A stretch of DNA of 29,731 bases from Candidatus Zixiibacteriota bacterium (GCA_030613505.1 JAUWLW010000036.1:1-29731), one strand, 5' to 3'; shown: positions 7,901-14,561, numbered from the stretch's first letter. The notes: generated by a model from the sequence alone, not told the origin. Numbers and translations are program-made.

Positions 7901-10021
7901 TTCGTAATCTGATATGGCCTCCGCCGAACTCGCCGTCGCGATAAACTCTTTACGCTCATTTGGATTCAAGTATAGGTCCGCGACGCGGCCTTCATACATA
8001 TCCTCCGGCTCATCGTAGCCGAACATCTTCGCCAGCGCCGGGTTGGCCGATATTAGATAACCGCCCGGTTCCGCCGACGAGCGGAATACGCCCACCGGGA
8101 TATTGGCCTGGAGGGTACGATACTGCGTCTCCGACTCTTTAATCGCCTCCTCCGCGCGCGTCCGTTCGGTGACGTCGCGGACCATACCCTGGATAACCTT
8201 CTTCCCGGCTACTTCAAACATACTCGCAGACACTTCCGCCGGAAAAACGCTCCCATCCTTCTTTTTGAAATCGATATCGAATCTTACGTAACCGTCGCGG
8301 GATATAGTGTCGAACGCCCGTTGCGAAACGTCGAGGGCGTCGGGCGGATGGAGGGACGTTATTTTGAGCGAGACTATCTCTTCCTGCGAGTACCCAAATA
8401 GGTCCGAAGCCTGCTCATTAGAATCGATAATATTCCCCTCTAAATCGTGTATGAAAATGGCGTCGTTCGAACGGTGGAAAAGGTTACTATATTTTTCCTC
8501 CGACTCTCCCAACGCCGCCTCGGCGCGCTTGCGCTCGGTAACGTCGTTAATCGTAACGATATAGGCCGGTTCGCCGCCATAGTCGAATAGCCGGCCCGAG
8601 GTCTCCACCGTTCTTACTTCGCCGTCTTTGCGGCACACTCTCAGCTCGAAGGGGAGGGGGCCGCCGCCGCGTTTCCGCTCCTCCATAACCTTGAAGGCCG
8701 CCTCCCTATCGTCCGGGTGTATAAATTCGAATATTGAGCGCCCAACGAGCTCGTCGTCGGATCCGTATTTGAAGATCTCGCGCGCCGCATCGTTAAAGAA
8801 CAACACCTCGCCGTCGCGGTGGATGAAGACGCCGAATGGAGCGCGTTCCACGATGGCGTAGTACTTTTCCGCGCTCTCCCGCAATACCTCCTCAGCGCGC
8901 TTACGTTCCGTAATGTCTGTTAATATAACGTTTATCCTCGAGGCGGGCACACCATCCACTACGACCGGATAACTGCGGTGACGGACCCAACGCACGTCGC
9001 CGTCGGGTTTTCTCACGCGGTATTCGAGGTCGACAACCTCGACTGACCCGGCACTTCTGGCGACTTCCGCCTTCGCGTTGGCTTCAAACAAATAATTTTT
9101 ATCGTCTTCATGAATAAAATTATCGAAAGCGTCTTTCAAACTCATGCTCCGGACGTCGTGCAAGCTGACGCTGAACATCTCCGCTACCGCGGCGTTTACG
9201 TATACTATACGTCCCTCATCTTTATCGAAGATAACTAACGCGTCGCGGAAGTTCTCGGCTAACGTGCGGAAACGCTCCTCGCTCGCGGCCAATTCCGCCA
9301 GCGCTTGCTTGCGTTCCGCAACTTCCCCCTCCAGGTTTTCGTTGGCCGCCGTCAATTCCCCGGTACGCCTTTCCACCTGCTCCTCGAGGTGCCGGCGATA
9401 ACTGGCCAATTCCTCTTCCGCCCGTTTGTGCCTCACCGCGCAAGCCAGCTCGGCGGCTATCATCTCGACGAACGAGACGGTGTAGACGTCGGCCTTCTCC
9501 AATATCATCGTAAAAACGCCTACCGTCTCCGACTCCGACCGCATCGCGGCCGCGACTACGTGCCCCTCCGCCCTGAGTTCTTCTTCGATCAAATTCCGCC
9601 ACGTCTCCTCGCCCAACATCCCGTCGACGAAGACGCCCGTATCCGACCACATTATCGACTTCACGTCGGCGTCGTCCAGCGCCAGCGTCTCGTTGTCGTC
9701 GTAGAAAGCCGGGTGGGGCCCGAACGATTTCTCGAGTCGGAGGCACTCCGGCTCCCCGTCGATTAGATAAACGGCGCCCGCTATGACGTGGGGGTTATCG
9801 GCCAAGATGACGGCTGCGGAATCGAACAACTCCTTCACATCCGCGGCCACGCTCATCGCTTTCGACATTTCGCTTAAACCCTGAAGCGTCCTAACGTGCC
9901 TTTGTTGTTCGGCTTCCGCCCACCTCCCTCGCATAGCCAGCACCTCCAACTCCTCGACGCGCTCGCGCCACGCCGCAAGTTCCGTAGCTAATTCGGCTTT
10001 CGTCTTACGTTCATCTTTCAT
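4928..10021 (-). CDS. Ten-PAS sensor protein with C-terminal HD-GYP phosphodiesterase domain
   Basis: A 1697-residue cytosolic protein. N-terminal coiled coil, GAF-like domain about 45-200, coiled coil 200-245, then ten PAS domains (about 247, 383, 506, 629, 757, 882, 1008, 1136, 1262 and 1388 onward), each closing with a D[IVL]TERK-type linker, then HD-GYP about 1505-1690. The HD-GYP core is complete: His1531, His1563-Asp1564 (VVHDVGKI), His1592, His1616-His1617 (HHERLDGSGYP) and Asp1645. Such domains hydrolyse c-di-GMP, and a few act on 3'3'-cGAMP. PAS 4 to 9 form the order A-B-C-C-A-B, showing internal duplication. The N-terminus (MKDERKTKAEL) matches that of the cyclase. The ligands of the PAS and GAF domains are unknown. 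This is far longer than a typical HD-GYP protein. Confidence 0.93.
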   Translation of the reverse strand: MKDERKTKAELATELAAWRERVEELEVLAMRGRWAEAEQQRHVRTLQGLSEMSKAMSVAADVKELFDSAAVILADNPHVIAGAVYLIDGEPECLRLEKSFGPHPAFYDDNETLALDDADVKSIMWSDTGVFVDGMLGEETWRNLIEEELRAEGHVVAAAMRSESETVGVFTMILEKADVYTVSFVEMIAAELACAVRHKRAEEELASYRRHLEEQVERRTGELTAANENLEGEVAERKQALAELAASEERFRTLAENFRDALVIFDKDEGRIVYVNAAVAEMFSVSLHDVRSMSLKDAFDNFIHEDDKNYLFEANAKAEVARSAGSVEVVDLEYRVRKPDGDVRWVRHRSYPVVVDGVPASRINVILTDITERKRAEEVLRESAEKYYAIVERAPFGVFIHRDGEVLFFNDAAREIFKYGSDDELVGRSIFEFIHPDDREAAFKVMEERKRGGGPLPFELRVCRKDGEVRTVETSGRLFDYGGEPAYIVTINDVTERKRAEAALGESEEKYSNLFHRSNDAIFIHDLEGNIIDSNEQASDLFGYSQEEIVSLKITSLHPPDALDVSQRAFDTISRDGYVRFDIDFKKKDGSVFPAEVSASMFEVAGKKVIQGMVRDVTERTRAEEAIKESETQYRTLQANIPVGVFRSSAEPGGYLISANPALAKMFGYDEPEDMYEGRVADLYLNPNERKEFIATASSAEAISDYETQFKRKDGTVFWGSLSARAVKGPDGQVAYFDGILEDVSGRREAEEALAESEEKHRTLVEQATDGVMIVQDGLFKFANPALVELLGYDAPDELIGNEFMPFVAPEFKEMVAEKHRNTMAGVGTSLIFEIDILKRDGAKAPVELNTGMIQYEGRPAAIVTIRDLTERKRAEKRITYFSEFARNIIESTQVGIYAVDRKGTVQIWNYGMESQFGVRPDEVVGRNIFEAFPALDEEPLGVAIKKALAGGEPFEQSDLRHKTIKKGERILNTKINPMRDASGGVVGAVVITEDVTERTRAEEKIRYFSEFTENIIGSTQVGIYALDKNGTVRIWNRGMESQFGVASAELVGRNIFVAFPALESEPLGKAVRAALERGESFDESGVKHRTLEKGERILNTKINPLKDSSGGLAGAVVITEDVTEQVSYGEKLRASEERFRTLTANIPVGVFRSSARPDGYMLSANPALAKMFGYDKLEEMYETRVADLYVNPDERREFIAAVSSAGALPDYETLFQRKDGTSFWGSLSASAVTGADGKVAYFDGILEDITQRKDAERALAESEEKYRTFVEQATDGVAIAQDGLLKFANRALVELLGYDNAAEIIEEDFDQFVAPSFREKVKEKHKRTMAGEGGPSIFEIAVLNKAGEEIPVEINAGVVTFEGRPASMAMVRDIADRKRAEKALAHSVRRNEALLQAIPDMMFVLTKDGTFTDFKADRDEDLAIPRDEIIGKNVRDVGFSDNYVESIFDCVKEALATGEARTFEYELERPKGLCFYEARVVPVKEDEVLSVVREITDRKIAYDEVKKSLNGTIYAMSKMVETRDPYTSGHQLRVAKLARAIAEEMSLSDNQVESIFLAAVVHDVGKISIPEGILSKPGPLTELEMNIIKNHPQVGFDILKNVEFGKPITRFVLQHHERLDGSGYPLGLKDRDIAVEARILSVADVVEAMSSHRPFRPALGQEKALDEISSYRGVLYDADVVDVCLKLFHEEDFRFN

Positions 10022-10068
10022 ATGTAGAACCCCTCGACCCAGGGCCGGTTCCGAATACTCTTCAATCG

Positions 10069-10097
10069 ATAATAATATCCCCGCGCAAAAAACGCAA
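10069..10097 (-). promoter_or_regulatory. Candidate promoter of the HD-GYP gene
   Basis: On the minus strand TTGCGT, a 17-base spacer and TATTAT lie about 50 bases before the ATG at 10021. The -10 box is good and the -35 box weak. Confidence 0.35.
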
Positions 10098-10130
10098 ACA
10101 TAAAATCGCCACCCGGCGGCTGATATCCGG

Positions 10131-10159
10131 TTGCAATACCGGGCGAATTACCTTATCCT
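10131..10159 (+). promoter_or_regulatory. Candidate promoter of the first zinc-ribbon/SH3 gene
   Basis: TTGCAA, a 17-base spacer and TATCCT lie about 60 bases before the ATG at 10217. Each box matches four of six consensus bases, so this is tentative. Confidence 0.3.
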
Positions 10160-10216
10160 TGCGCCGAGGCAGCGGTTTTAATAGTTAATTCCCAAAGAAG
10201 GCGAGGGCCGCCCACG

Positions 10217-11269
10217 ATGCCGACAGTAGAATCGCTAAATTGCCCCAATTGCGGCGCCGCGGTGCACGGCGCCGGCAAGGTAACCTGCCCCTATTGCGGC
10301 TCGTCATTGGCCGTCTCGCAGCCGGATCGAGCGCACCTCAAACGTTTAAAGGTCAACTTCGGTACCCGCGGCCATACTTTGCCCCCCGGTCGGAAGGTAC
10401 ACTTCAAAGAACTGCCCGGCCTTGACGTCGACACCCGCACGACCGATATCCCCTTCCAACCCAAGGTGACGTACGACAAGCTGCCCGGCGGTAAACCCCA
10501 GCCGGCACTCGAGTCGGAGGTTCAGGCGATCTTGGCCGTCGTCGAAAAGACGCAGCGCGCGGTAAACGAAGAAAACCTCGACCTTTATATGACCACGGTC
10601 CATCCCGAGAACCAGGCGTTCTACGACAAAGCGCGCCGGGGCGCCACGGACCAATTCATATCCAGCGACATGAAGCGGTATACCCTCACCGTAGACTTCG
10701 GGACGTTGACCCGCGAGGACGCCGCCGCCGACGTCACGATCGAAGCGTTTATATTCCTACCGTCGGGACGCGTCAACCACGTCGAGGCCACGTTCGCCTA
10801 TACGCTGAAAAAGTACTCCGGCGAGTGGAAAATATCCGCTTCGTACGTGAAGGGCGCGAAGCTGGGGTTGCCCAAATCCCTTTGGCTCGTTCTTATATTA
10901 CCCTTAGCGGGAATATTGGTCGGCGTCGTCGTCGCGGTAGTGGCGGTCGTCCAATCCTGCATACCCGAACGGGAGGAAGTGACGACGACCGTAACCGTCG
11001 AAACTCCCGAGCACGTTACCGCCCCCCGCGAAGAAGACAAAGTCGTCCGGGACGATAAAGGCTACTACGTAGCTAAAACGGGCATACCTCTCTTTAAACA
11101 CCCCGACTTTAACGCCGGCTTCACGGCCGTAATTACGCCCGGCGCCAAGTTCAAAGTAACGCAGCAGCGCCGCGACTGGTTCCGCATTACGACCGAGGAC
11201 GGCGCCCGCGGCTGGGTGCCGGAGGCGATTATCCAGGCCAACCTGGGCGAAAATTTCAAACTAGAATAA
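10217..11269 (+). CDS. Zinc-ribbon / NTF2-like / TM / SH3 membrane protein (paralogue 1)
   Basis: A 350-residue protein. An N-terminal zinc ribbon has Cys9, Cys12, Cys24 and Cys27 (CPNC...CPYC). A domain at about 100-213 (VVEKTQRAVNEENLDLYM... to the TYTLKKYSGEWKISAS-like end) looks NTF2-like by pattern. One transmembrane helix spans about 222-246 and ends in QSC. A bacterial SH3-type domain covers about 283-345 (GIPLFKHPDF... GWVPEAIIQANLG). The zinc ribbon is probably cytosolic and the SH3 domain outside the membrane, though the topology is inferred. Two paralogues lie at 17591 and 18774. SH3b domains often bind peptidoglycan, so an envelope-sensing role is possible but unproven. The Shine-Dalgarno is weak; the start is chosen because the zinc ribbon begins at residue 9. 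Confidence 0.85.
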   Translation: MPTVESLNCPNCGAAVHGAGKVTCPYCGSSLAVSQPDRAHLKRLKVNFGTRGHTLPPGRKVHFKELPGLDVDTRTTDIPFQPKVTYDKLPGGKPQPALESEVQAILAVVEKTQRAVNEENLDLYMTTVHPENQAFYDKARRGATDQFISSDMKRYTLTVDFGTLTREDAAADVTIEAFIFLPSGRVNHVEATFAYTLKKYSGEWKISASYVKGAKLGLPKSLWLVLILPLAGILVGVVVAVVAVVQSCIPEREEVTTTVTVETPEHVTAPREEDKVVRDDKGYYVAKTGIPLFKHPDFNAGFTAVITPGAKFKVTQQRRDWFRITTEDGARGWVPEAIIQANLGENFKLE

Positions 11270-11298
11270 GGCCGACCCTTATTTATGGCAAAAGAAAT

Positions 11299-11326
11299 CC
11301 CCGCCTACGCCACGGCGGGGTTCTAT
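11299..11326 (+). terminator. Terminator after the first zinc-ribbon/SH3 gene, possibly bidirectional
   Basis: The stem CCCCGCC / GGCGGGG (11299-11320, 8-base loop) is followed by TTCTATTT. Read on the minus strand, the same stem is followed by ATTTCTTTT, so it may also serve the convergent small gene at 11347-11547. Confidence 0.65.
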
Positions 11327-11346
11327 TTGACGCAAAAACGGCTCCG

Positions 11347-11547
11347 CTACTTCTCCCCTTCTCCCGAAGACTCCAGCTCGTCGTCCAGCCGCTTCAGCGT
11401 CCCGTGAAAGTCCGTCAACGCCGAGTGGAACTTCTCCTTGGCGGTGGTGGTTCCGCGGTCGGCGACTTTCTTGAAGATGTCGGACAAAAGCGACGTCACT
11501 TCGTCGAGGCTCGCGCCTTCGCCGTGTTCCTTTTCTTTCTCATCCAT
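11347..11547 (-). CDS. Small acidic helical protein of unknown function
   Basis: I place the start at the ATG at 11547 because GGAGG lies seven bases upstream; a longer frame reaching 11640 has no such support. The 66-residue product (MDEKEKEHGEG... to ...ESSGEGEK) is strongly charged and predicted helical, with heptad-like leucines (LLSDIFKKVADRG, LKRLDDELE). There is no signal peptide or membrane segment. I do not recognise a family. It lies just downstream of the zinc-ribbon/L7-L12-like gene in the same direction and may be cotranscribed. Confidence 0.6.
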   Translation of the reverse strand: MDEKEKEHGEGASLDEVTSLLSDIFKKVADRGTTTAKEKFHSALTDFHGTLKRLDDELESSGEGEK

Positions 11548-11643
11548 AACATATCCTCCATTCTTCGTTAACGCAACCTTAGCCCAAATCTGATAGTCGG
11601 CGCCGCGAAAGCCGGCCGAAACGACTTTGACCGCGCCCAACCG

Positions 11644-12087
11644 TCAACGCGCCAACATTAAAAACGCTACCAGGCCGGATACGGCGACGGCGATCAGGAC
11701 GGCGACCACGAACGTGGCGTAGGCCGCGGAGCGCGCCGGCGCCGCTATACCCTCGCGGATGGCCAGCTCTTCGACGTACTCCTTCGACTCGCGAAGGCCC
11801 AGGCCGGTGTACGCCCGCACCACCTGTACGGCCCGCACTTTCTGCCCCTCCCGCAGCCAGGACAGGACCTCGGCCTCGTACGGCGGCGGCTCCACTTCGG
11901 CCGGCGGCGAGACGTCCGGTACGTCCTCCGCCTCAACCAAAGAAAACTCTACGAACGAATCGCCCGGTACGTCCAGCACGTACTCCGTCCCGCAATGGTC
12001 GCACGTGATGACGACGGCGCCGGCCTCGTAATGCAAGGCCGCGCCGCAGGCGTTGCACCTCAGCTCGCGTGGCTCAACGCTCATCAT
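11644..12087 (-). CDS. Zinc-ribbon, L7/L12-like domain and C-terminal TM protein
   Basis: Starting at the ATG at 12087 (a second ATG follows directly) gives 147 residues. Cys11, Cys14, Cys29 and Cys32 form a zinc ribbon (CNAC...CDHC). Residues 72-109 (VLSWLREGQKVRAVQVVRAY then TGLGLRESKEYVEEL) match the pattern of the ribosomal L7/L12 C-terminal fold, which occurs in some small membrane proteins. Residues 121-145 form one transmembrane helix near the C-terminus. A longer frame to 12213 would translate through the promoter and terminator and is rejected. A TATAAT box sits only six bases before the ATG, which suggests a leaderless mRNA. Function unknown. Confidence 0.75.
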   Translation of the reverse strand: MMSVEPRELRCNACGAALHYEAGAVVITCDHCGTEYVLDVPGDSFVEFSLVEAEDVPDVSPPAEVEPPPYEAEVLSWLREGQKVRAVQVVRAYTGLGLRESKEYVEELAIREGIAAPARSAAYATFVVAVLIAVAVSGLVAFLMLAR

Positions 12088-12093
12088 GGCCCC

Positions 12094-12121
12094 ATTATAC
12101 GAAATGCCGACGCGTAGGCAA
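12094..12121 (-). promoter_or_regulatory. Promoter giving a likely leaderless mRNA
   Basis: On the minus strand TTGCCT (12121-12116), a 16-base spacer and a perfect TATAAT (12099-12094) precede the ATG at 12087 with six bases between. Transcription would start at about the A of the start codon. Confidence 0.6.
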
Positions 12122-12123
12122 AC

Positions 12124-12149
12124 AAAAACGCCGCCTCGAGGGGGCGGCG
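12124..12149 (-). terminator. Rho-independent terminator after the DUF4352-like secreted protein gene
   Basis: The stem CGCCGCC / GGCGGCG with a 7-base loop (12129-12149) is followed on the minus strand by five T. The repeat element at 12158-12351 would lie in the 3' untranslated region of the 12355-13023 gene. Confidence 0.75.
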
Positions 12150-12157
12150 CTTGTTTT

Positions 12158-12351
12158 CGTAGGGGACGGCCTTTAGGCCGGCCCACCGGTATATGTCGAA
12201 ACCGGCCGCTCAAGCGGCCGGTACGTCACCCGCGTAGCAAGTTAACCGCCGGCTTCAGCCGGCGGATACGCCGATTTTAACCGGCGGGGCGCCACACAGG
12301 AATGTGCGGCCTACGATATACGGTGGCCGCACCTAAAGGTACGGCCCTACG
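12158..12351. repeat. Composite palindromic intergenic element with CGTAGGG / CCCTACG ends
   Basis: A 194-base stretch bounded by CGTAGGG and CCCTACG. It contains successive hairpins: GGCCTTTAGGCC, GGCCGCTCAAGCGGCC, ACCGCCGGCTTCAGCCGGCGG and CCACACAGGAATGTGCGG. Close variants of these units recur at 15483-15516, 16063-16124, 17371-17490, 20549-20670 and 24174-24260. No coding potential is seen. Confidence 0.75.
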
Positions 12352-12354
12352 CTC

Positions 12355-13023
12355 TCAGTCGCCGCGCATCACGAGGACGCGCTTCGTACCCGCGGCCTTG
12401 GTCTGCGGATTATAATAATGCAGCGTGTACTCGTCGCGAGGCGGCAGGACGAAGACCAGCTTGCCGCCGCTCGAGGCGCCGGGCGGGAGGTAGATGCCGT
12501 CAAAGGGGTCCGCGGTCCCGTACGTCCTGACGTTGTAGTTGACCGTAAAACCCTCGGGCGTCTGGAGCGTGAAGTCGCCGGCCACCACGAGCTGCGTCTT
12601 CGCGCTCAGGTTTTTGACCAGGACCGCGACGTGGACGTAGACCTTCCCCTCGCCGGCCTTGGCGCGGTCCGGCGGGACCTCCTCCCGGTCCTCGCGCATC
12701 TCGCGCTCGACGGCGCGGAAGAGTGAGCCGGCCAGCTCGCCCCAGTCGTCGCCGCCGACGTCAATTGCTTCCTCCTTCTTGCCCTTCTTCTTCGGCTCCC
12801 CGACGGGTTGGAGGACGCAACTCTTGACGGCGACGGCGAGCGTCGGCGAGACGTTCTCGAGCTCGCCCATCTTCTCGAGCTCGGCGGCGCGCTCGAGCTT
12901 GAGGGCCTCGCCCTTCTTCTCCGCGGCGGCCTCTTTGGCCTCGGCGCCCTCCTGCGCGATTGCGGCCGGGCAGGCCGCAAGCGCCGCGGCCGCCACCACC
13001 ATTATATACGCCTTAACGTTCAC
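12355..13023 (-). CDS. Secreted DUF4352-like protein
   Basis: A 222-residue product from a GTG start at 13023, with AGGAGG six bases upstream. Signal peptide MNVKAYIMVVAAAALAACPA followed by AIAQ, then a Lys/Glu/Ala-rich stretch (about 25-60) that is probably helical. The C-terminal half (about 130-215: VYVHVAVLVKNLSAKTQLVV, GDFTLQTPEGFTVNYN, LPPGASSGGKLVFVLPPRDE) has the layout of the DUF4352/telokin-like immunoglobulin fold. The role is unknown; such domains sit in secreted or lipid-anchored proteins. The Cys at residue 18 is not in a convincing lipobox. The leader can fold so that the Shine-Dalgarno is buried. A truncated second copy of its 5' end lies at 13634-13723. Confidence 0.75.
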   Translation of the reverse strand: MNVKAYIMVVAAAALAACPAAIAQEGAEAKEAAAEKKGEALKLERAAELEKMGELENVSPTLAVAVKSCVLQPVGEPKKKGKKEEAIDVGGDDWGELAGSLFRAVEREMREDREEVPPDRAKAGEGKVYVHVAVLVKNLSAKTQLVVAGDFTLQTPEGFTVNYNVRTYGTADPFDGIYLPPGASSGGKLVFVLPPRDEYTLHYYNPQTKAAGTKRVLVMRGD

Positions 13024-13027
13024 GAAA

Positions 13028-13058
13028 AACCTCCTGGGCTTTAAGCACCCAAGAGGTT
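13028..13058 (-). promoter_or_regulatory. Shine-Dalgarno-sequestering leader hairpin, copy 1
   Basis: On the minus strand AACCTCTTGGG (13058-13048) can pair with CCCAGGAGGTT (13038-13028): 11 base pairs with one G-U wobble. The AGGAGG of the GTG start at 13023 is inside the stem, so initiation should be low until the hairpin opens. Confidence 0.6.
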
Positions 13059-13089
13059 AGGAGAAGCGGCGGGGGTTGTCAAGGGGAAA

Positions 13090-13128
13090 GGGGTTTAGCT
13101 GCCGGATTCGGCTTCGGAACGGGCTTCG
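13090..13128 (-). pseudogene. Degraded fragment of 5S rRNA
   Basis: About 39 bases resemble the middle of the true 5S gene at 20684-20799 (compare TTAGCTGCCGGATTCGG here with TTAGCTTCCGTATTCGG there, then GGAACGGGC in both). It touches the stop codon of the toxin gene at 13129. It is too short to function as 5S. Confidence 0.5.
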
Positions 13129-13404
13129 CTAAATGTTCTTGTATATCGTAGAGCGGTGGCCCACGCGATAGACTACGATCGTGTCCTCCTGAAACCAGAA
13201 CAACGCCCGGTAATCGCCCACACGCAACTTCAAAAGCGCTTCTAAATGGGACGGCATTTCAACGAGCCGCTCTACTTTAACTTCCGGGTGTTCGGCCAAC
13301 CAAGCTAACTTATCGACGATACGACTAGCTACGTCAACGCTCAATCGCTCGAGGTCCGCCGCGGCGCGCGGCGTAAACCTAAGCTTTAGCGGCGCGGGCG
13401 GCAA
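13129..13404 (-). CDS. RelE/ParE-family toxin (TA pair 1)
   Basis: A 91-residue basic protein with the RelE/ParE fold signature LRVGDYRALFWFQEDTIVVY then RVGHRSTIY near the C-terminus. RelE-type members cleave mRNA on the ribosome and ParE-type members poison gyrase; sequence alone does not decide which. The frame begins at a TTG that overlaps the last 26 bases of the upstream antitoxin gene, which suggests translational coupling. The length is normal for the family. The antitoxin at 13379-13588 resembles the antitoxin of pair 2 at 15782-15982, so the two modules are related. Confidence 0.82.
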   Translation of the reverse strand: MPPAPLKLRFTPRAAADLERLSVDVASRIVDKLAWLAEHPEVKVERLVEMPSHLEALLKLRVGDYRALFWFQEDTIVVYRVGHRSTIYKNI

Positions 13405-13588
13405 GGCGGGCCCGTATCTCTTCCAGCGAAATCAGCTCGCCGCGGAGGTGCTGGTCCCGGGCTTCCGTCAGCGCGGCGATAGATTCGGGCTCGTGGGCGA
13501 TGAGCCAGTTTTCCAGGTCCTCTAGCGAGGTGGCGCCGGCCCACACGTCCGCCGGGATCTCGATTACGTCTTTCGTCTTCTTAGCCAT
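13379..13588 (-). CDS. Antitoxin partner of the RelE/ParE toxin (TA pair 1)
   Basis: A 69-residue product starting MAKKTKDVIEIPADVW at the ATG at 13588. A longer frame to 13615 would translate through the TATAAT box and is rejected. It contains TSLEDLENWLIAHEPESIAA, nearly the same as TLEDLEDWLIAHNEELLV in the antitoxin of pair 2. By position and length it should bind and neutralise the toxin and probably repress the operon. I see no classical ribbon-helix-helix or AbrB motif. The 5' leader is predicted to be only about nine bases. Confidence 0.78.
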   Translation of the reverse strand: MAKKTKDVIEIPADVWAGATSLEDLENWLIAHEPESIAALTEARDQHLRGELISLEEIRARLAARAAKA

Positions 13589-13603
13589 AAGATTACCTGG
13601 GTC

Positions 13604-13632
13604 ATTATAACGCAAAAAACCGCGGAGGGCAA
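13604..13632 (-). promoter_or_regulatory. Promoter of TA operon 1
   Basis: On the minus strand TTGCCC (13632-13627), a 17-base spacer and a perfect TATAAT (13609-13604) lie just before the antitoxin ATG at 13588. Confidence 0.6.
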
Positions 13633-13633
13633 A

Positions 13634-13723
13634 CTATAAGGGGGCGCCCGTCTGCGCGAGCGAGGCCGCGCCAGCCGCGAGCGCCGCGGCCGCCACCACT
13701 ACCACATATACCTTAACGTCCAC
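13634..13723 (-). pseudogene. Decapitated copy of the DUF4352-like secreted protein gene
   Basis: A GTG start with AGGAGG seven bases upstream opens a 29-codon frame reading MDVKVYVVVVAAAALAAGAA then SLAQTGAPL and a stop. This matches the start of the gene at 13023 (MNVKAYIMVVAAAALAACPA). Only the leader hairpin and signal peptide survive; the mature protein is gone. The similarity also covers the leader to about 13763 and then stops. TA pair 1 lies between the intact gene and this remnant. It could still express a tiny hydrophobic peptide. Confidence 0.65.
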
Positions 13724-13728
13724 GAAAG

Positions 13729-13757
13729 AACCTCCTGGGTTAGGCACTTAGGAGGTT
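13729..13757 (-). promoter_or_regulatory. Shine-Dalgarno-sequestering leader hairpin, copy 2
   Basis: On the minus strand AACCTCCT (13757-13750) pairs perfectly with AGGAGGTT (13736-13729) across a 13-base loop, burying the AGGAGG of the GTG at 13723. It is homologous to copy 1, but the loop differs and the stem is kept. Confidence 0.55.
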
Positions 13758-13763
13758 AGGAGA

Positions 13764-13904
13764 AACATCGATTAATTAATGCGTAGGAAGGCGGAACTTC
13801 GCTAAGGATTCCTTAAACCTATATTATATGATCCTTTCCTCTACATCAACATGTAGAAAATGATTATGAACTATAATATCAACTATTTTATGCTCTCCAG
13901 ATAT
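13764..13904. other. AT-rich non-coding stretch beside the AT-rich gene
   Basis: Low-GC sequence between the decapitated gene and the stop of the 13905 gene. A short match to the 5S-derived fragments (GGAACTTCGCTAAG, about 13794-13807) and a small palindrome (CTACAT CAAC ATGTAG) are visible. No gene is supported. Confidence 0.4.
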
Positions 13905-14561
13905 TTATCTGTACAAAACCTTTATTCTGCCAAGGGAAGTATATTTTATGCCAGTAAAATAACTGACACTTACTCTGGCATGAAAACAATGAGTTGTAAC
14001 TGCCCCGGATTCAGCATATACATTGTAAGCACAAACACTTCCACCTTTAGGATAGGCGGGGTAAGAGGTTTCTGCAAACGCATCTTCTTTTACACCGTTG
14101 TGGCCATTCCACTGTACCTCAAACAATAGAGGATATCCCTTACCCCAATACTCAAAATTATTATCAAATACCACAGGTAAATATCCATCGTAACGGGCGG
14201 GTATTCGGTATTCATATTTAGAAGCAACTCTTACAGGTGTTCCTGTGTAATTCTCAGCGAACTTGATAGATAATGTACGATTGTGTGTATGGCAGAGATA
14301 CACCTGCAGATTCTTGAATATTAGCTCTTTACTAGGCCCAAGGGATCCTTTCAAATACAACTCAATCTCTGTAATAGTACCGGCTTCCAGATAGTCGTCG
14401 CTAAATCTACACTGAAACCTCATACTAGTGGCTTGGGACTGATTGTAAGGGTGACTAATTTCTGACCCAAGGGTATTGCCAACTAAATATTGCTTACCTG
14501 TAGCGGCCACGCTCGTAACCAGGAGCGCAACCAAACCCAAAATACACACTACTTTCTTCAC
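13905..14561 (-). CDS. Secreted protein of unknown function in AT-rich DNA, with SLGRIKVLYR tail
   Basis: I choose the GTG at 14561 (GGAGG eight bases upstream); a GTG five codons earlier overlaps that Shine-Dalgarno. The 218-residue product has a signal peptide (MKKVVCILGLVALLVTSVAA) and a beta-rich body with several Cys (FQCRF, VYLCHTH, SVCAYNV, TTHCFHA). It resembles no enzyme I know. The last residues, TSLGRIKVLYR, match remnants at 28843-28890 (TSLGRVKALYYQPTTG) and 29476-29520 (TLGRVKALYY), so the tail may be a shared sorting or anchoring signal. The gene is much richer in A+T than its neighbours, which suggests recent acquisition. Most of its codons end in A or T. Confidence 0.65.
   Translation of the reverse strand: MKKVVCILGLVALLVTSVAATGKQYLVGNTLGSEISHPYNQSQATSMRFQCRFSDDYLEAGTITEIELYLKGSLGPSKELIFKNLQVYLCHTHNRTLSIKFAENYTGTPVRVASKYEYRIPARYDGYLPVVFDNNFEYWGKGYPLLFEVQWNGHNGVKEDAFAETSYPAYPKGGSVCAYNVYAESGAVTTHCFHARVSVSYFTGIKYTSLGRIKVLYR

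Noticed and set aside
12088-12213. N-terminal extension of the zinc-ribbon/L7-L12-like protein
   Set aside because: It would translate the terminator, part of the palindromic element and the TATAAT box.
12158-12351. CRISPR array
   Set aside because: The repeated units are different palindromes without regular spacing or unique spacers, and no cas genes are present.
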